Under the pieces are notes generated by a model. It saw only the letters and a list, made by a program, of their open reading frames with translations. It had not been told where the DNA came from and ran no database searches. The translations under genes were made by a program, and so were the position numbers. From NCBI RefSeq assembly GCF_900102895.1, contig NZ_FNGD01000006.1, positions 230,645 through 294,644 on the forward strand: a stretch of DNA of 64,000 nucleotides, read 5' to 3'. Shown piece after piece: positions 26,003 to 34,716 of the stretch. The stretch is from Arthrobacter sp. ov407 (lineage in GTDB: Bacteria > Actinomycetota > Actinomycetes > Actinomycetales > Micrococcaceae). The stretch's first letter is position 1; the number at the start of each line of letters is the position of its first letter.

Positions 26003-26920
26003 TCAGGCGTCCAGAATGACGGATCGGCTCAGGTTCCGCGGCTGATCGGGATCCAGTCCACGGGATCGGGCACGTTCCAGGGCAACTTTCTGGGCGCGCA
26101 CCAGCTCGGCGAGCGGTGCAGTGCCGCGGTGGATATACAGCCCCCCGGTGCTTGCCATGTCCGCGGCCAGTCCCTGCGGTTCCCCACCGAAGAGCCAGGT
26201 GACACGGTTGGGGGCCGCAATGGAAATGGGCCCGTGCCGGTATTCCATGGCGGGGTACGATTCGGTCCAGGACTGGGAGGCTTCGCGCATCTTCAGGGCC
26301 GCCTCGTGGGCCAGACCGACTGTCCAGCCGCGCCCCAGGAAGGTGAACTGTTCAGCGTCGATAAGCTCCCGGGCCACCGGCTCCGTCACGGCGGCGCCAG
26401 CATCGGTGATCGCCGAATCCACCGAGTAACCCAGCGCGGTCTGCAGGTAAACCAGCGCCGTGGTGGCGAACCGGGTCTGGACGACGGACGTTTCATCAGC
26501 GTACGGCAGGCCGATAACGGAGCCGGCGACTCCCGTGATGGGCGAGTCGGTGTCACCGACGAGTACCACCGTGGGGACGGTACTCTGCAGCCGGCCCAGG
26601 ACTTCAAGGACCTCGGTGGTAGTCCCGGAGCGGGTGATGGCAACGACCGCGTCATAGCCGCGGTCGACAAAGGCCTCGGACGCCGCGAATGCGTCCGTCA
26701 CCCCACGGCCTGCTGATTCCCTGAGGGCCGCATAGGACTGGGCCATGAACCACGACGTGCCGCACCCGAGGACCGCGATTTTCTGCCCGTCGGCGGGCAG
26801 CAGGCTCCGGGCTTCGGCCCGGGCCTGCTCGGAAGCCCTCGCCCAGACCTCGGGCTGGGAAGACAGTTCGGTTTCCATGTGGGCGCCAGGCAGGGAACGG
26901 ACGGTATGCGGCACAGTCAT
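26003..26920 (-). CDS. SIS-domain sugar isomerase/deaminase (AgaS-like)
   Basis: 305 residues from the ATG at 26920 (AAGGAG 8 nt upstream). Two SIS domains are present: VLGCGTSWFMAQSYAAL with TRSGTTTEVLEVL, and later FLGRGWTVGLAHEAALKMREA. They match the isomerase half of GlmS and AgaS. AgaS converts galactosamine-6-phosphate to tagatose-6-phosphate plus ammonia, the step needed between a deacetylase and the PfkB kinase. First gene of the leftward operon; 3 bp separate it from the ROK gene. Confidence 0.8.
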   Translation of the reverse strand: MTVPHTVRSLPGAHMETELSSQPEVWARASEQARAEARSLLPADGQKIAVLGCGTSWFMAQSYAALRESAGRGVTDAFAASEAFVDRGYDAVVAITRSGTTTEVLEVLGRLQSTVPTVVLVGDTDSPITGVAGSVIGLPYADETSVVQTRFATTALVYLQTALGYSVDSAITDAGAAVTEPVARELIDAEQFTFLGRGWTVGLAHEAALKMREASQSWTESYPAMEYRHGPISIAAPNRVTWLFGGEPQGLAADMASTGGLYIHRGTAPLAELVRAQKVALERARSRGLDPDQPRNLSRSVILDA

Positions 26921-27361
26921 GGGACAGGCTCCTTCTGGAGAGGGATCAGATATCAGACCATCAGGGACCGTGAAGGCGCGCAACAGGCGGCGACGTTTCA
27001 AAATCACCCGACTGAATGATTATTACTGATTGTTTGGCGCATGTAAACATCATCAACACGCGAATGAGGTCCTTGGACTCCAGCCCGTAAGGGAAATGAC
27101 CGAATAGCGAACCCCGCCGGGCGGCGTGTTGGTCCCGGCGTCCATCAGACGTGACGGCTTCCGCAGCAGTAGCAGCACAAAGGGGTTGACCTGAGAGCTG
27201 CATCACGGGAGAATCAACGAGCGTCATGATTACAAGTGATTGTTTTATTGATGCTTACATCATAAATCGTCAAAAACTCGTTCTTCTCACGCTTGCGTAG
27301 GCTTTCGTGCTTCAGGCCCGCGGCGGAGGCGGATGACGTCCCTTGAAAGTAAAGGAAGACT
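26921..27361. promoter_or_regulatory. Divergent control region of the amino-sugar locus
   Basis: 440 bases, noticeably AT-richer than the genes on both sides. It holds two copies of a 27-bp motif at 27027-27053 and 27237-27263. Both copies start TGATTGTTT, share ATG in the middle and end ACATCAT. Copy 1 lies about 107 bp upstream of the SIS gene and copy 2 about 100 bp upstream of the binding-protein gene, one per promoter. This fits control of both operons by the DeoR protein encoded in the cluster. Confidence 0.65.
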
Positions 27362-28603
27362 ATGAAGAAGTCCTTGCACACCGGCGCACTCGCCTCGATC
27401 GCGGCAGCGAGCATGCTGCTCTCCGCCTGCGGGTTCGGTGGATCTGGCGGCACCGCCGGCACCGCCGAAAACACCATCAACCTTCTGGTCCCGAGCTATT
27501 CCGACGGCACCAAGGGCCGCTGGGAAAGCATCATCAAGGACTTCGAGGCCGGCAACCCGGGCATCAAGGTGAACCTTGAAGTCCAGTCCTGGGACAATAT
27601 CAACGATGTCGTGAAAACCAAGATCCAGGGAAATCAGGCCCCGGACATCCTCAACATTGATTCTTTCGCGGGCTTCGCCAAGGACCAGCTGCTGTACCCG
27701 GCGAAGGACGTTCTCTCGGACTCCACGGCGAAGGACTTCCAGGACACGTTCGTGAAAAACGCCTCCGTATCCGGCACCCAGTACGGCATGCCGCTCATCG
27801 CCTCCGCTCGGGCTCTCTTCTACAACAAGGACCTCTTCGAGAAAGCCGGAATCTCCGCTCCCCCGAAGACCTGGGATGAGCTGGAAGCGGATGCCCAGAA
27901 GATCACCGCGGCCGGCGTTCCCGGATACGGACTCCCGCTCGGTTCCGAGGAGGCTCAGGGCGAAACCGGCCTCTGGTTCTATGGTGCGGGCGGCGGCTAC
28001 GGCGATGCCGAGAAGATCAGCGTGGACACTCCGCAGAACCTCGAAGGCGCCAATTTCATGAAGAAACTGGTGGACGGCAAAGTCACGCAGGCCGACGCCG
28101 GCGCCACCAACCGCACTCCGCTGATCAACGTCTTCATCCAGGGCCAGCTGGGCATGATCGAGGCCCTGCCACCGACCGTGGGCCAGATCAAGGACAAGAA
28201 CCCGGCACTGAAATACGGTGTCGCCCCGATCCCCACCAAAGACGGATCGCCTTTCACCCTCGGCGTCGCTGACCACCTGATGGCCTTCAAGAACGACGGC
28301 AAAAAGCAGGACGCGATCAGGAAGTTCCTGGACAATTTCTACTCGACCGGCGTTTACACCGAGTGGGTCTCAGCGGAAGGGTTCCTGCCCACCACCAAGT
28401 CAGGCTCCGAAAAACTCTCATCCAACCCGGATACGAAACTGTTCCTTGACCTCCTGCCCAACGCCAGGTTCTACCCGTCCACCAACAAGGCCTGGACCGC
28501 AACGCAGGGCGCGGTGAAGTCGCTGATAGGCCAGATCGCGCAGGGAACAGACCCGGCATCAGTGCTGAAGGACATCCAGACCAAGGCCGACGCCGCTTCC
28601 TAG
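27362..28603 (+). CDS. Sugar-binding lipoprotein of an ABC importer
   Basis: 413 residues with a lipoprotein signal peptide: basic MKK, hydrophobic core, lipobox LSAC with the modified Cys near residue 22. The mature part is a family 1 extracellular solute-binding protein (TINLLVPSYSDGTKGRWE opening). It should capture an amino sugar or oligosaccharide outside the membrane and deliver it to the two permeases encoded next. A strong hairpin follows its stop, a usual way to keep binding-protein mRNA abundant. RBS GGAAG precedes the ATG. Confidence 0.92.
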   Translation: MKKSLHTGALASIAAASMLLSACGFGGSGGTAGTAENTINLLVPSYSDGTKGRWESIIKDFEAGNPGIKVNLEVQSWDNINDVVKTKIQGNQAPDILNIDSFAGFAKDQLLYPAKDVLSDSTAKDFQDTFVKNASVSGTQYGMPLIASARALFYNKDLFEKAGISAPPKTWDELEADAQKITAAGVPGYGLPLGSEEAQGETGLWFYGAGGGYGDAEKISVDTPQNLEGANFMKKLVDGKVTQADAGATNRTPLINVFIQGQLGMIEALPPTVGQIKDKNPALKYGVAPIPTKDGSPFTLGVADHLMAFKNDGKKQDAIRKFLDNFYSTGVYTEWVSAEGFLPTTKSGSEKLSSNPDTKLFLDLLPNARFYPSTNKAWTATQGAVKSLIGQIAQGTDPASVLKDIQTKADAAS

Positions 28604-28609
28604 GCCCCA

Positions 28610-28653
28610 GGGATGGCCGGTGATTGACGGAAATGTCACCCGCCGGCCATCCC
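28610..28653 (+). terminator. Intercistronic hairpin after binding-protein gene
   Basis: Perfect 11-bp stem GGGATGGCCGG with CCGGCCATCCC, loop 22 nt, between the binding-protein and permease genes. It probably limits read-through or stabilises upstream mRNA rather than fully ending transcription. Confidence 0.65.
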
Positions 28654-28691
28654 CTGACAGATCCACCCTCTGAAACCCCGGAGAATCTCCC

Positions 28692-29651
28692 ATGAGCACA
28701 ACAGTCGCCAAGGGCGATACCCAAGACACCCCCGCGGCCAGGCCGGTTGCGCCCCGGCGTCCCAAGACCGGCCGTGGCCGGGACAGCATCTGGAAGGCGC
28801 TGCCCTGGATCGCCCCCTGCCTGGTGCTGGTTGTCGGCATCGTCCTGTTCCCCGCCGGCTACATGATCTACAACGCGTTCCGCTCGATCAGCAGTTACGG
28901 GACGGACACCGGCTCCGCGGGGCTGACGAATTTTACGCTGGTCTTTGCCGACCCGGCCCTGCCCCGCGTCCTGGCCAACACCGTGGTGTGGGTTGCTGCC
29001 GTCGTCATCATCACAGTGGTGCTGTCCCTGGCGCTGGCACAGTTCCTCAACAAGCCCTTCCCCGGGCGGACCCTGGTCCGGATGGCTGTGATTGTGCCCT
29101 GGGCGGCCAGCGTGGTCATGACCACTACCGTCTTCGTTTACGGCCTGGACCCCTTCTACGGCATCATCAACAAATTCATGGTGGACCTGCACCTGATCGA
29201 TGCCCCCTTCGGTTTCACCAAGAGCATGCCCTCCGCGTTCATTGTCGCCATCCTGACCGCAGTCTTTGTCTCCATGCCATTCACCTCCTACACGATCCTC
29301 GCCGGCCTGCAGGGCGTACCCGGAGAGGTACTTGAGGCCGCAAAAATGGACGGCGCCAGCCCTGCCCGCACGTATTTCAGTGTGATCCTGCCTCAGCTTC
29401 GCGACAGCCTCGCCGTGGCAGTGCTGATCAATATCATCAACGTCTTCAATAACCTCGCGATCCTGAAAATCATCACCGGCTCCCTTCCCGGATACGACGC
29501 CGACACCCTCATCACACGCATGTTCAAGTGGATCCAGGTCGACCAGCGGGTGGATGTTGCCAGCGCCATGAGCGTTGTCAACTTCGCCATTGTCCTGGTG
29601 ATCGTGGCCGCCTACATAAAAATCGTCAAACCCATGAAGGAAGTGGACTAG
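28692..29651 (+). CDS. Sugar ABC importer permease 1 (MalF/UgpA type)
   Basis: 319 residues with a cytoplasmic Pro-rich start and about six membrane helices. The EAA loop that contacts the ATPase is visible at EAAKMDGASPARTYFSVILP. It pairs with the next gene to form the channel. No ATPase gene occurs in the cluster, so it presumably uses a shared MsiK-like ATPase encoded elsewhere (inference from related actinobacterial systems). Its stop overlaps the next GTG by one base. Confidence 0.92.
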   Translation: MSTTVAKGDTQDTPAARPVAPRRPKTGRGRDSIWKALPWIAPCLVLVVGIVLFPAGYMIYNAFRSISSYGTDTGSAGLTNFTLVFADPALPRVLANTVVWVAAVVIITVVLSLALAQFLNKPFPGRTLVRMAVIVPWAASVVMTTTVFVYGLDPFYGIINKFMVDLHLIDAPFGFTKSMPSAFIVAILTAVFVSMPFTSYTILAGLQGVPGEVLEAAKMDGASPARTYFSVILPQLRDSLAVAVLINIINVFNNLAILKIITGSLPGYDADTLITRMFKWIQVDQRVDVASAMSVVNFAIVLVIVAAYIKIVKPMKEVD

Positions 29652-30577
29652 TGGCACATTCGACGCTCTCGCCGGTGGCCGAGACAACACCGGCCGGTCC
29701 CGCCGTCGTCAGCACCGCACGGCGCAAGACGCGCTACGGCAGCGACCAGGCCAGCGGCCCTCGCGTCGCCCTGCGCATGGCGGCGGGCCTGATCATCGCG
29801 CTGATCTTCATTTCCCCCTACGTGATCATGGCCATCGGGTCGCTGAAGAGCCGCCCGGAGATCCTTGGCGTCCCCCCGAAATACCTCCCGGCCACGCCCC
29901 GCTTCGACAACTACGCCACCATGTGGTCAACGCCGGAGACGCCACTGCCGCAAAACCTGATCTCAACCATCATCATCGCCTCCTGCGCCACCATCCTGGT
30001 CCTGCTGGTCGCCACCCCCGCCGCATACTACACGGCCAGGTTCAAGTTCCCCGGAAAAATGGTCTTCATGTTCCTGGTGATCGTGACGCAGATGCTGCAG
30101 CCGGCGGTACTGACTGCGGGCCTGTTCCGGGAGATGCTCGCCCTGAACATTATCGACACATGGCTCGCCATGATCCTGGTCAACGCCGCCTTCAACCTCT
30201 CTTTCGCGGTGTGGATCATGCACAGCTTCTTCGCCGGCGTGCCCAAGGAAGTCGATGAGGCGGCCCAGATTGACGGGGCCGGAAGATTCAGTGTCCTGTT
30301 CAAAATCAACCTCCCCCTGGTCTGGCCGGGCATCGTCACCGCCATCATCTTCACCTTCGTCTCCTGCTGGAACGAGTTCGCGGCCAGCCTCGTGATCCTG
30401 CAGACCGCAGGAAACCAGCCGCTCTCCGTCGCGCTGACCAAATTCGTCGGCCAGTATGACTCCGCATGGCAGTACGTCTTCGGTGTCTCCATCGTCGCCG
30501 TCGTACCGGTGGTGATCCTCTTCATGCTGATCGAAAAGCGATTGATCGGCGGACTGACCGCCGGCAGCGTGAAGTGA
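29651..30577 (+). CDS. Sugar ABC importer permease 2 (MalG/UgpE type)
   Basis: 308 residues from the GTG at 29651 (TAGTG overlap with permease 1). It has about six helices and the EAA loop DEAAQIDGAGRFSVLFKINLP. It completes the importer with the upstream permease and lipoprotein. The next gene, the NagB-type deaminase, starts 79 bp downstream on the same strand, so the uptake and catabolic genes are probably one transcript. Confidence 0.92.
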   Translation: MAHSTLSPVAETTPAGPAVVSTARRKTRYGSDQASGPRVALRMAAGLIIALIFISPYVIMAIGSLKSRPEILGVPPKYLPATPRFDNYATMWSTPETPLPQNLISTIIIASCATILVLLVATPAAYYTARFKFPGKMVFMFLVIVTQMLQPAVLTAGLFREMLALNIIDTWLAMILVNAAFNLSFAVWIMHSFFAGVPKEVDEAAQIDGAGRFSVLFKINLPLVWPGIVTAIIFTFVSCWNEFAASLVILQTAGNQPLSVALTKFVGQYDSAWQYVFGVSIVAVVPVVILFMLIEKRLIGGLTAGSVK

Positions 30578-30656
30578 ACCACGGCTGAATGCCGCCACAT
30601 TCCAAGCCATCCGGCGCCGGGAAACCCGGTTGCACGACAGGAACAACGAAACCCAC

Positions 30657-31379
30657 GTGAAAATCATCCAAACTGGCACCTCCGCCCAAGCCGGTATCCG
30701 CGGCGCCCGGATCGTGGCCGCCCTGATAAGGGAGAAACCGGATGCGGTCCTGGGGCTGGCCACCGGCTCATCACCACTGCCCCTGTACGAGGCACTCGGC
30801 GGGGAGCCTCTCGATCTGAGTGAAATGCGCGGATTCTCCCTCGACGAGTACCTCGGACTGGGCTCCACACACAAACACAGCTACGCCCAGGTCATCCGCC
30901 GCGAAGTCATCCACCGGCTGGGTCTGACCCCCGCCCGCATCCACAGCCCGGACGGACAGACCGCGGATGCCGCTCTCGAGGCTTCAGAATTTGAAGCCCG
31001 CATCCGCGCTGCCGGGGGCGTCGATATCCAGATCCTCGGCATCGGTTCCAACGGACATCTGGCCTTCAACGAGCCCCCGTCCGCATTCACTTCCCGGACC
31101 CGAGTGGTTGAACTGGCCGACAGCACCCGAACAGACAACGCCCGGTTCTTCGACTCGCTGGAGGACGTTCCCACCCACGCCATCACCCAAGGCCTGGGCA
31201 CGATCTCCGAAGCCCGGCACCTGCTGCTGATCGCCCACGGCCACCGCAAAGCCGAGGCCGCCGCGCTGGCCATCGAAGGGCCCGTCACCGAGCAGTTCCC
31301 GGCATCCATGATCCAACTCCACCCGAAGGTCACCGTCATCCTCGACGAGGCCGCCGCAAGTAGACTGCAACGCGTCTGA
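30657..31379 (+). CDS. Glucosamine/galactosamine-6-phosphate deaminase (NagB family)
   Basis: 240 residues from the GTG at 30657 (a TTG at 30630 is possible). Family motifs: VLGLATGSSPLPLYEAL, the catalytic region SLDEYLGL, and QILGIGSNGHLAFNEP with the active-site His nearby. It converts an amino-sugar-6-phosphate to a ketose-6-phosphate plus ammonia. The locus also has an AgaS-like SIS enzyme, so there are two candidate deaminases. This one may serve GlcN-6-P and the other GalN-6-P. Confidence 0.87.
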   Translation: MKIIQTGTSAQAGIRGARIVAALIREKPDAVLGLATGSSPLPLYEALGGEPLDLSEMRGFSLDEYLGLGSTHKHSYAQVIRREVIHRLGLTPARIHSPDGQTADAALEASEFEARIRAAGGVDIQILGIGSNGHLAFNEPPSAFTSRTRVVELADSTRTDNARFFDSLEDVPTHAITQGLGTISEARHLLLIAHGHRKAEAAALAIEGPVTEQFPASMIQLHPKVTVILDEAAASRLQRV

Positions 31380-31444
31380 CAAGCCGTAGCCATCTCTCAC
31401 AGTCTCCCGTCCGCACCCGGGCTCACGAACGAAAGCATCCCGTC

Positions 31445-32677
31445 ATGATCATCGAAGCAGCACGCATATTCAGTGCCGGCCAGTGGATGGAACCGGGGTG
31501 GATCGAAATATCCGGGACACTCATCCAAGCCATCGGCCGGGGGGAACCGCCGAGCGAACCCGACATCCGCCTGGACGCGGCCCTCGTTCCGGGATTCATC
31601 GACGCCCACGTGCACGGCGGGGGAGGGTACAGCTTCAACGACGCCGACCCGGCCGCTGCACGCCGGATCGCTGAAATCCACCTGCGCCACGGAACAACCT
31701 CGATCATGGCAAGCCTGGTCACAGCACCGTTGGAACAGCTCGAAGAACGCGTCCGGACCCTCGCACCAAAAGTCCGAGGCGGCATGCTGGCCGGAATCCA
31801 TCTCGAAGGCCCCTGGCTCAGCCCGTCACACAAAGGGGCGCACGCGGCGGACCTCCTGCGCGCCCCGGACCCGCGCGAAATCAAGCAGCTCCTGCAGGCG
31901 GGCGCCGGAACCGTACGCATGGTGACCCTCGCTCCCGAGCTGGAAGGGGGCCTCGAAGCCCTGCGCCAGATAGTGGACCGCGGAGCTGTCGTTGCCATCG
32001 GACACACGGACGCCACCTACGAGCAGACCCGGGAAGCCATCCGTGCAGGAGCCACCGCGGGAACCCATATCTTCAACGGCATGCGGCCCATCCACCACCG
32101 GCAACCCGGACCGGCCACAGCGTTGCTGGAAGACCAGGAAACGTTCGTCGAACTGATAGCCGACGGCGTCCACCTCCACCCCGCGATGATCCGCACAATC
32201 TTCAACGGCCCGGCGAATCCAGTTCTCGTGACCGACGCCATGGCGGCCGCTGCAGCCCCCGAAGGCAACTACAAGCTCGGCGGCCTGGATGTGTACGTCC
32301 ACGACGGACAAGCCCGCCTTGCGAGCAACGGCAGCATCGCCGGCAGCACGCTCACCCTGGACGCCGCGCTCCGGTACGCGGTGCAGACGGCCGGAGTGCC
32401 CCTCATCGACGCACTAACAGCACTCACCCAGCATCCCGCCGCCATGCTGGGGCTCACTGAAGTGGGCGTGCTGGAACCCGGGAAACGCGCCGACGTCCTC
32501 GTACTGGACTCCAACCTCACCGTCCGAGCGGTCATGCGCGCCGGACGGTGGGTCTCCCAACCATCACCGGGCGGCTCATCGGAGCCGCAGGATTCATACG
32601 GCGCAACGCGGCAGTCCCTACCGGATGACGCGGGCGGGCTGGCCGGCTTTGAAGTACTCCAGCCAGGCCTCCGGTAG
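31445..32677 (+). CDS. nagA: N-acetyl-amino-sugar-6-phosphate deacetylase (NagA/AgaA)
   Basis: Amidohydrolase of 410 residues. Metal-site motifs: PGFIDAHVHGGGG, GIHLEGPWLSPSHKGAH, AIGHTDATYEQ, THIFNGMRP, and LVTDAMAA with the catalytic Asp. It removes acetate from GlcNAc-6-P or GalNAc-6-P in the cytoplasm. In context (ROK kinase, SIS isomerase, tagatose-type kinase and aldolase) GalNAc-6-P is a good candidate. The last 30 or so residues after WVSQPSPGG are not family-like and overlap the convergent oxidoreductase gene by 60 bp, which suggests the natural 3' end was lost at a recombination junction. Confidence 0.88.
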   Translation: MIIEAARIFSAGQWMEPGWIEISGTLIQAIGRGEPPSEPDIRLDAALVPGFIDAHVHGGGGYSFNDADPAAARRIAEIHLRHGTTSIMASLVTAPLEQLEERVRTLAPKVRGGMLAGIHLEGPWLSPSHKGAHAADLLRAPDPREIKQLLQAGAGTVRMVTLAPELEGGLEALRQIVDRGAVVAIGHTDATYEQTREAIRAGATAGTHIFNGMRPIHHRQPGPATALLEDQETFVELIADGVHLHPAMIRTIFNGPANPVLVTDAMAAAAAPEGNYKLGGLDVYVHDGQARLASNGSIAGSTLTLDAALRYAVQTAGVPLIDALTALTQHPAAMLGLTEVGVLEPGKRADVLVLDSNLTVRAVMRAGRWVSQPSPGGSSEPQDSYGATRQSLPDDAGGLAGFEVLQPGLR

Positions 32678-33799
32678 GGCCGGGACCTCGACCGATCCGC
32701 CGTCGCCGCGCAGTGACTGGGTGGCCAGCACGCCGGCGGCCACGGACTCGCGGGCGGCAATGGGGGAAGTCGCGGTCTCCCCACCCTCGCGGGCAAAACG
32801 CAGGAACTCCGCGATCAGCAGCGGATCGGCGCCGCCGTGGCCGCCGTCGCCGTCCTTGATTTCGATGTCCTGGTCCGGCTGGGCAAAGCCGTGCGAGGTC
32901 CGCGTGGTCCAGACCTTGATGGAATCGCCCGGTCCGTCGCCGAAGTTCTCGATCCGCCCCTTGGTGCCGATGACGGTGTAGTTGCGCCAGTAGTCGGGCG
33001 TGAAGTGGCACTGCTGATAGGAGGCCAGCACGCCGTTGTCCAGCACCATCTGCATCATGGAAATGTCCTCGACGTCGATGACCTCCGCCAGGTCCGTCTG
33101 CTGCGTGGGCGGCCAGTTGTCCAGGGAGAACCAGTCCATCATCCGGCGGTTCGTGTTGTCCCGGCGGCTGGGGACGTCCCCGTACACGGCCAGGTCGCCG
33201 ATGGCGGAGACGCGGCGGGTGTAGCCGCCGGCCAGCCAGTGAATCACGTCGATGTCGTGGGCGCCCTTTTGCAGCAGCAGCGAGGTGGTGTTGGCTCGCT
33301 GGGAGTGCCAGTCCTTGAAGTAGTAGTCCCCGCCGTTGCCCACGAAATGGCGGCACCAGACCGCCTTGACCTCGCCAATGGTGCCGGCCTGGATGAGCTC
33401 GCGCATCTGGACGACGACGGGCATGTGGCGCATGTTGTGCCCCACGTACAGCCGGGTGCCTGTCTCGAAGGCGGTGCTCAGGATCTTGTCCGCCGCCTCC
33501 AGCGTCACGTCGAGGGGCTTTTCGCAGAACGTGGGGATGCCCGCGCGCAGCGTCTGCACCGCCACGAGGGCGTGCTTGTTGTCCGGGGTCAGCACCAGGA
33601 CGGCGTCCAGGTCCGCGGCCAGCAGCTCGTCCAGGGAGTCGGTCACCACCGCGCCGGGGATCCTCTCACCCGCATCCGCCCGGCCACGGGCGCTGGTGTC
33701 GCACACAATCACGATGGCGGAACCCTCACCGGGGCGGTGGGCGTGTTCCCACAGGCCGGCACGCATGCCAAACCCGACGATTCCAACTTTGAGATCCAT
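32618..33799 (-). CDS. Gfo/Idh/MocA-family NAD(P)-dependent oxidoreductase
   Basis: 393 residues from the ATG at 33799 (MDLKVGIVGFGMRAGLWEHA). The Rossmann motif is GxGxxxG-like, and the EKPLDVTLEAA segment carries the conserved Lys of the family. The C-terminal domain shows LLLQKGAHDIDVIHWLAGGY. Substrate is a sugar or sugar derivative; some members of this superfamily act as NAD-dependent glycosidases, so activity is open. It is the last gene of the LacI-controlled importer operon, 68 bp after the second permease. Its 3' end overlaps nagA. A relic of a close paralogue lies at 38301-38347. Confidence 0.87.
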   Translation of the reverse strand: MDLKVGIVGFGMRAGLWEHAHRPGEGSAIVIVCDTSARGRADAGERIPGAVVTDSLDELLAADLDAVLVLTPDNKHALVAVQTLRAGIPTFCEKPLDVTLEAADKILSTAFETGTRLYVGHNMRHMPVVVQMRELIQAGTIGEVKAVWCRHFVGNGGDYYFKDWHSQRANTTSLLLQKGAHDIDVIHWLAGGYTRRVSAIGDLAVYGDVPSRRDNTNRRMMDWFSLDNWPPTQQTDLAEVIDVEDISMMQMVLDNGVLASYQQCHFTPDYWRNYTVIGTKGRIENFGDGPGDSIKVWTTRTSHGFAQPDQDIEIKDGDGGHGGADPLLIAEFLRFAREGGETATSPIAARESVAAGVLATQSLRGDGGSVEVPALPEAWLEYFKAGQPARVIR

Positions 33800-33867
33800 G
33801 AAAAAACTTTCTGGGGTAAATGAGGCTTGTGGAGCAGCGTGTCGGGCCCGGGGCCGGGCGGTGCGGC

Positions 33868-34716
33868 CTATTTCAGGCCGGACCGCCCGATCCCGGCCAT
33901 GACCTTCTTCTGCATGGCAATGAACAGGATCAGGATGGGGGCCATCGCCATCAGCGATGCGGCCATCAGGATCGGGTAGTTGTTGGCGTGCTCCCCCTGC
34001 AGGTTCGCCAGGCCAACGCTGAGCGGAGCGGCGTCTTGCGTGGAGGCAATGACCAACGGCCAGAGCAGATCGTTCCAGGACCAGAGGACCGTGATGATGG
34101 CCAGGGCCCACAGGCCATTGGCCGCCAGCGGCATCATGATCTTGGAGAAGATCTGGAACGGATTGGCCCCGTCCAGGCGTGCGGCGTCTTCGAGCTCATC
34201 CGGCAGCCCCATGAAGAACTGGCGCATCAGGAACACACCGAAGGCGCTGAAGAGGCCGGGGGCCACGATTCCGGCGATGGTGTTCAGCCAACCGAGGTTC
34301 TGCACAATCTGGAACTGCGGAATCAGGAACAGCTGCCCGGGCACCATCAGGATGGACAGGATCACAGCGAGGATCGCACCCCGACCGCGGAAACGCATGC
34401 GGGCAAAGGCGTATCCTGCCAGCGAGCACAGGATCACCTGGCCCACGACCCGCAGCATCGTGATCAGCACCGACACACGCAGCGAGGAACCGAAGTTCAT
34501 GACGGTGAAGACATCGGCAAAGTTGTGCCACTGGACCTCGGACGGCCAGAAGGTGGGAGGAATGCTCTGAACTTCCGCGTTGGTGGAGATGGACATGATG
34601 ACCTGGTAGATCAGCGGCGCGATCATCAAAAGACCACCGCCGCCGAGCACCACGTGGGCGATCGCGTTGCGCCCGCGCTTCACCCGGCGACCGGCTCGAA
34701 TGGCTGAGTCAGACAT
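33868..34716 (-). CDS. Carbohydrate ABC importer permease (MalG type)
   Basis: 282 residues from the ATG at 34716, which overlaps the preceding permease stop by 8 nt (ATGTCTGA). About six membrane helices. The coupling loop is read as EDAARLDGANPFQIFSKIMMP. With the permease upstream and the lipoprotein it forms a second CUT1 importer in the window. As for the other cluster, no ATPase gene is present. Confidence 0.92.
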   Translation of the reverse strand: MSDSAIRAGRRVKRGRNAIAHVVLGGGGLLMIAPLIYQVIMSISTNAEVQSIPPTFWPSEVQWHNFADVFTVMNFGSSLRVSVLITMLRVVGQVILCSLAGYAFARMRFRGRGAILAVILSILMVPGQLFLIPQFQIVQNLGWLNTIAGIVAPGLFSAFGVFLMRQFFMGLPDELEDAARLDGANPFQIFSKIMMPLAANGLWALAIITVLWSWNDLLWPLVIASTQDAAPLSVGLANLQGEHANNYPILMAASLMAMAPILILFIAMQKKVMAGIGRSGLK

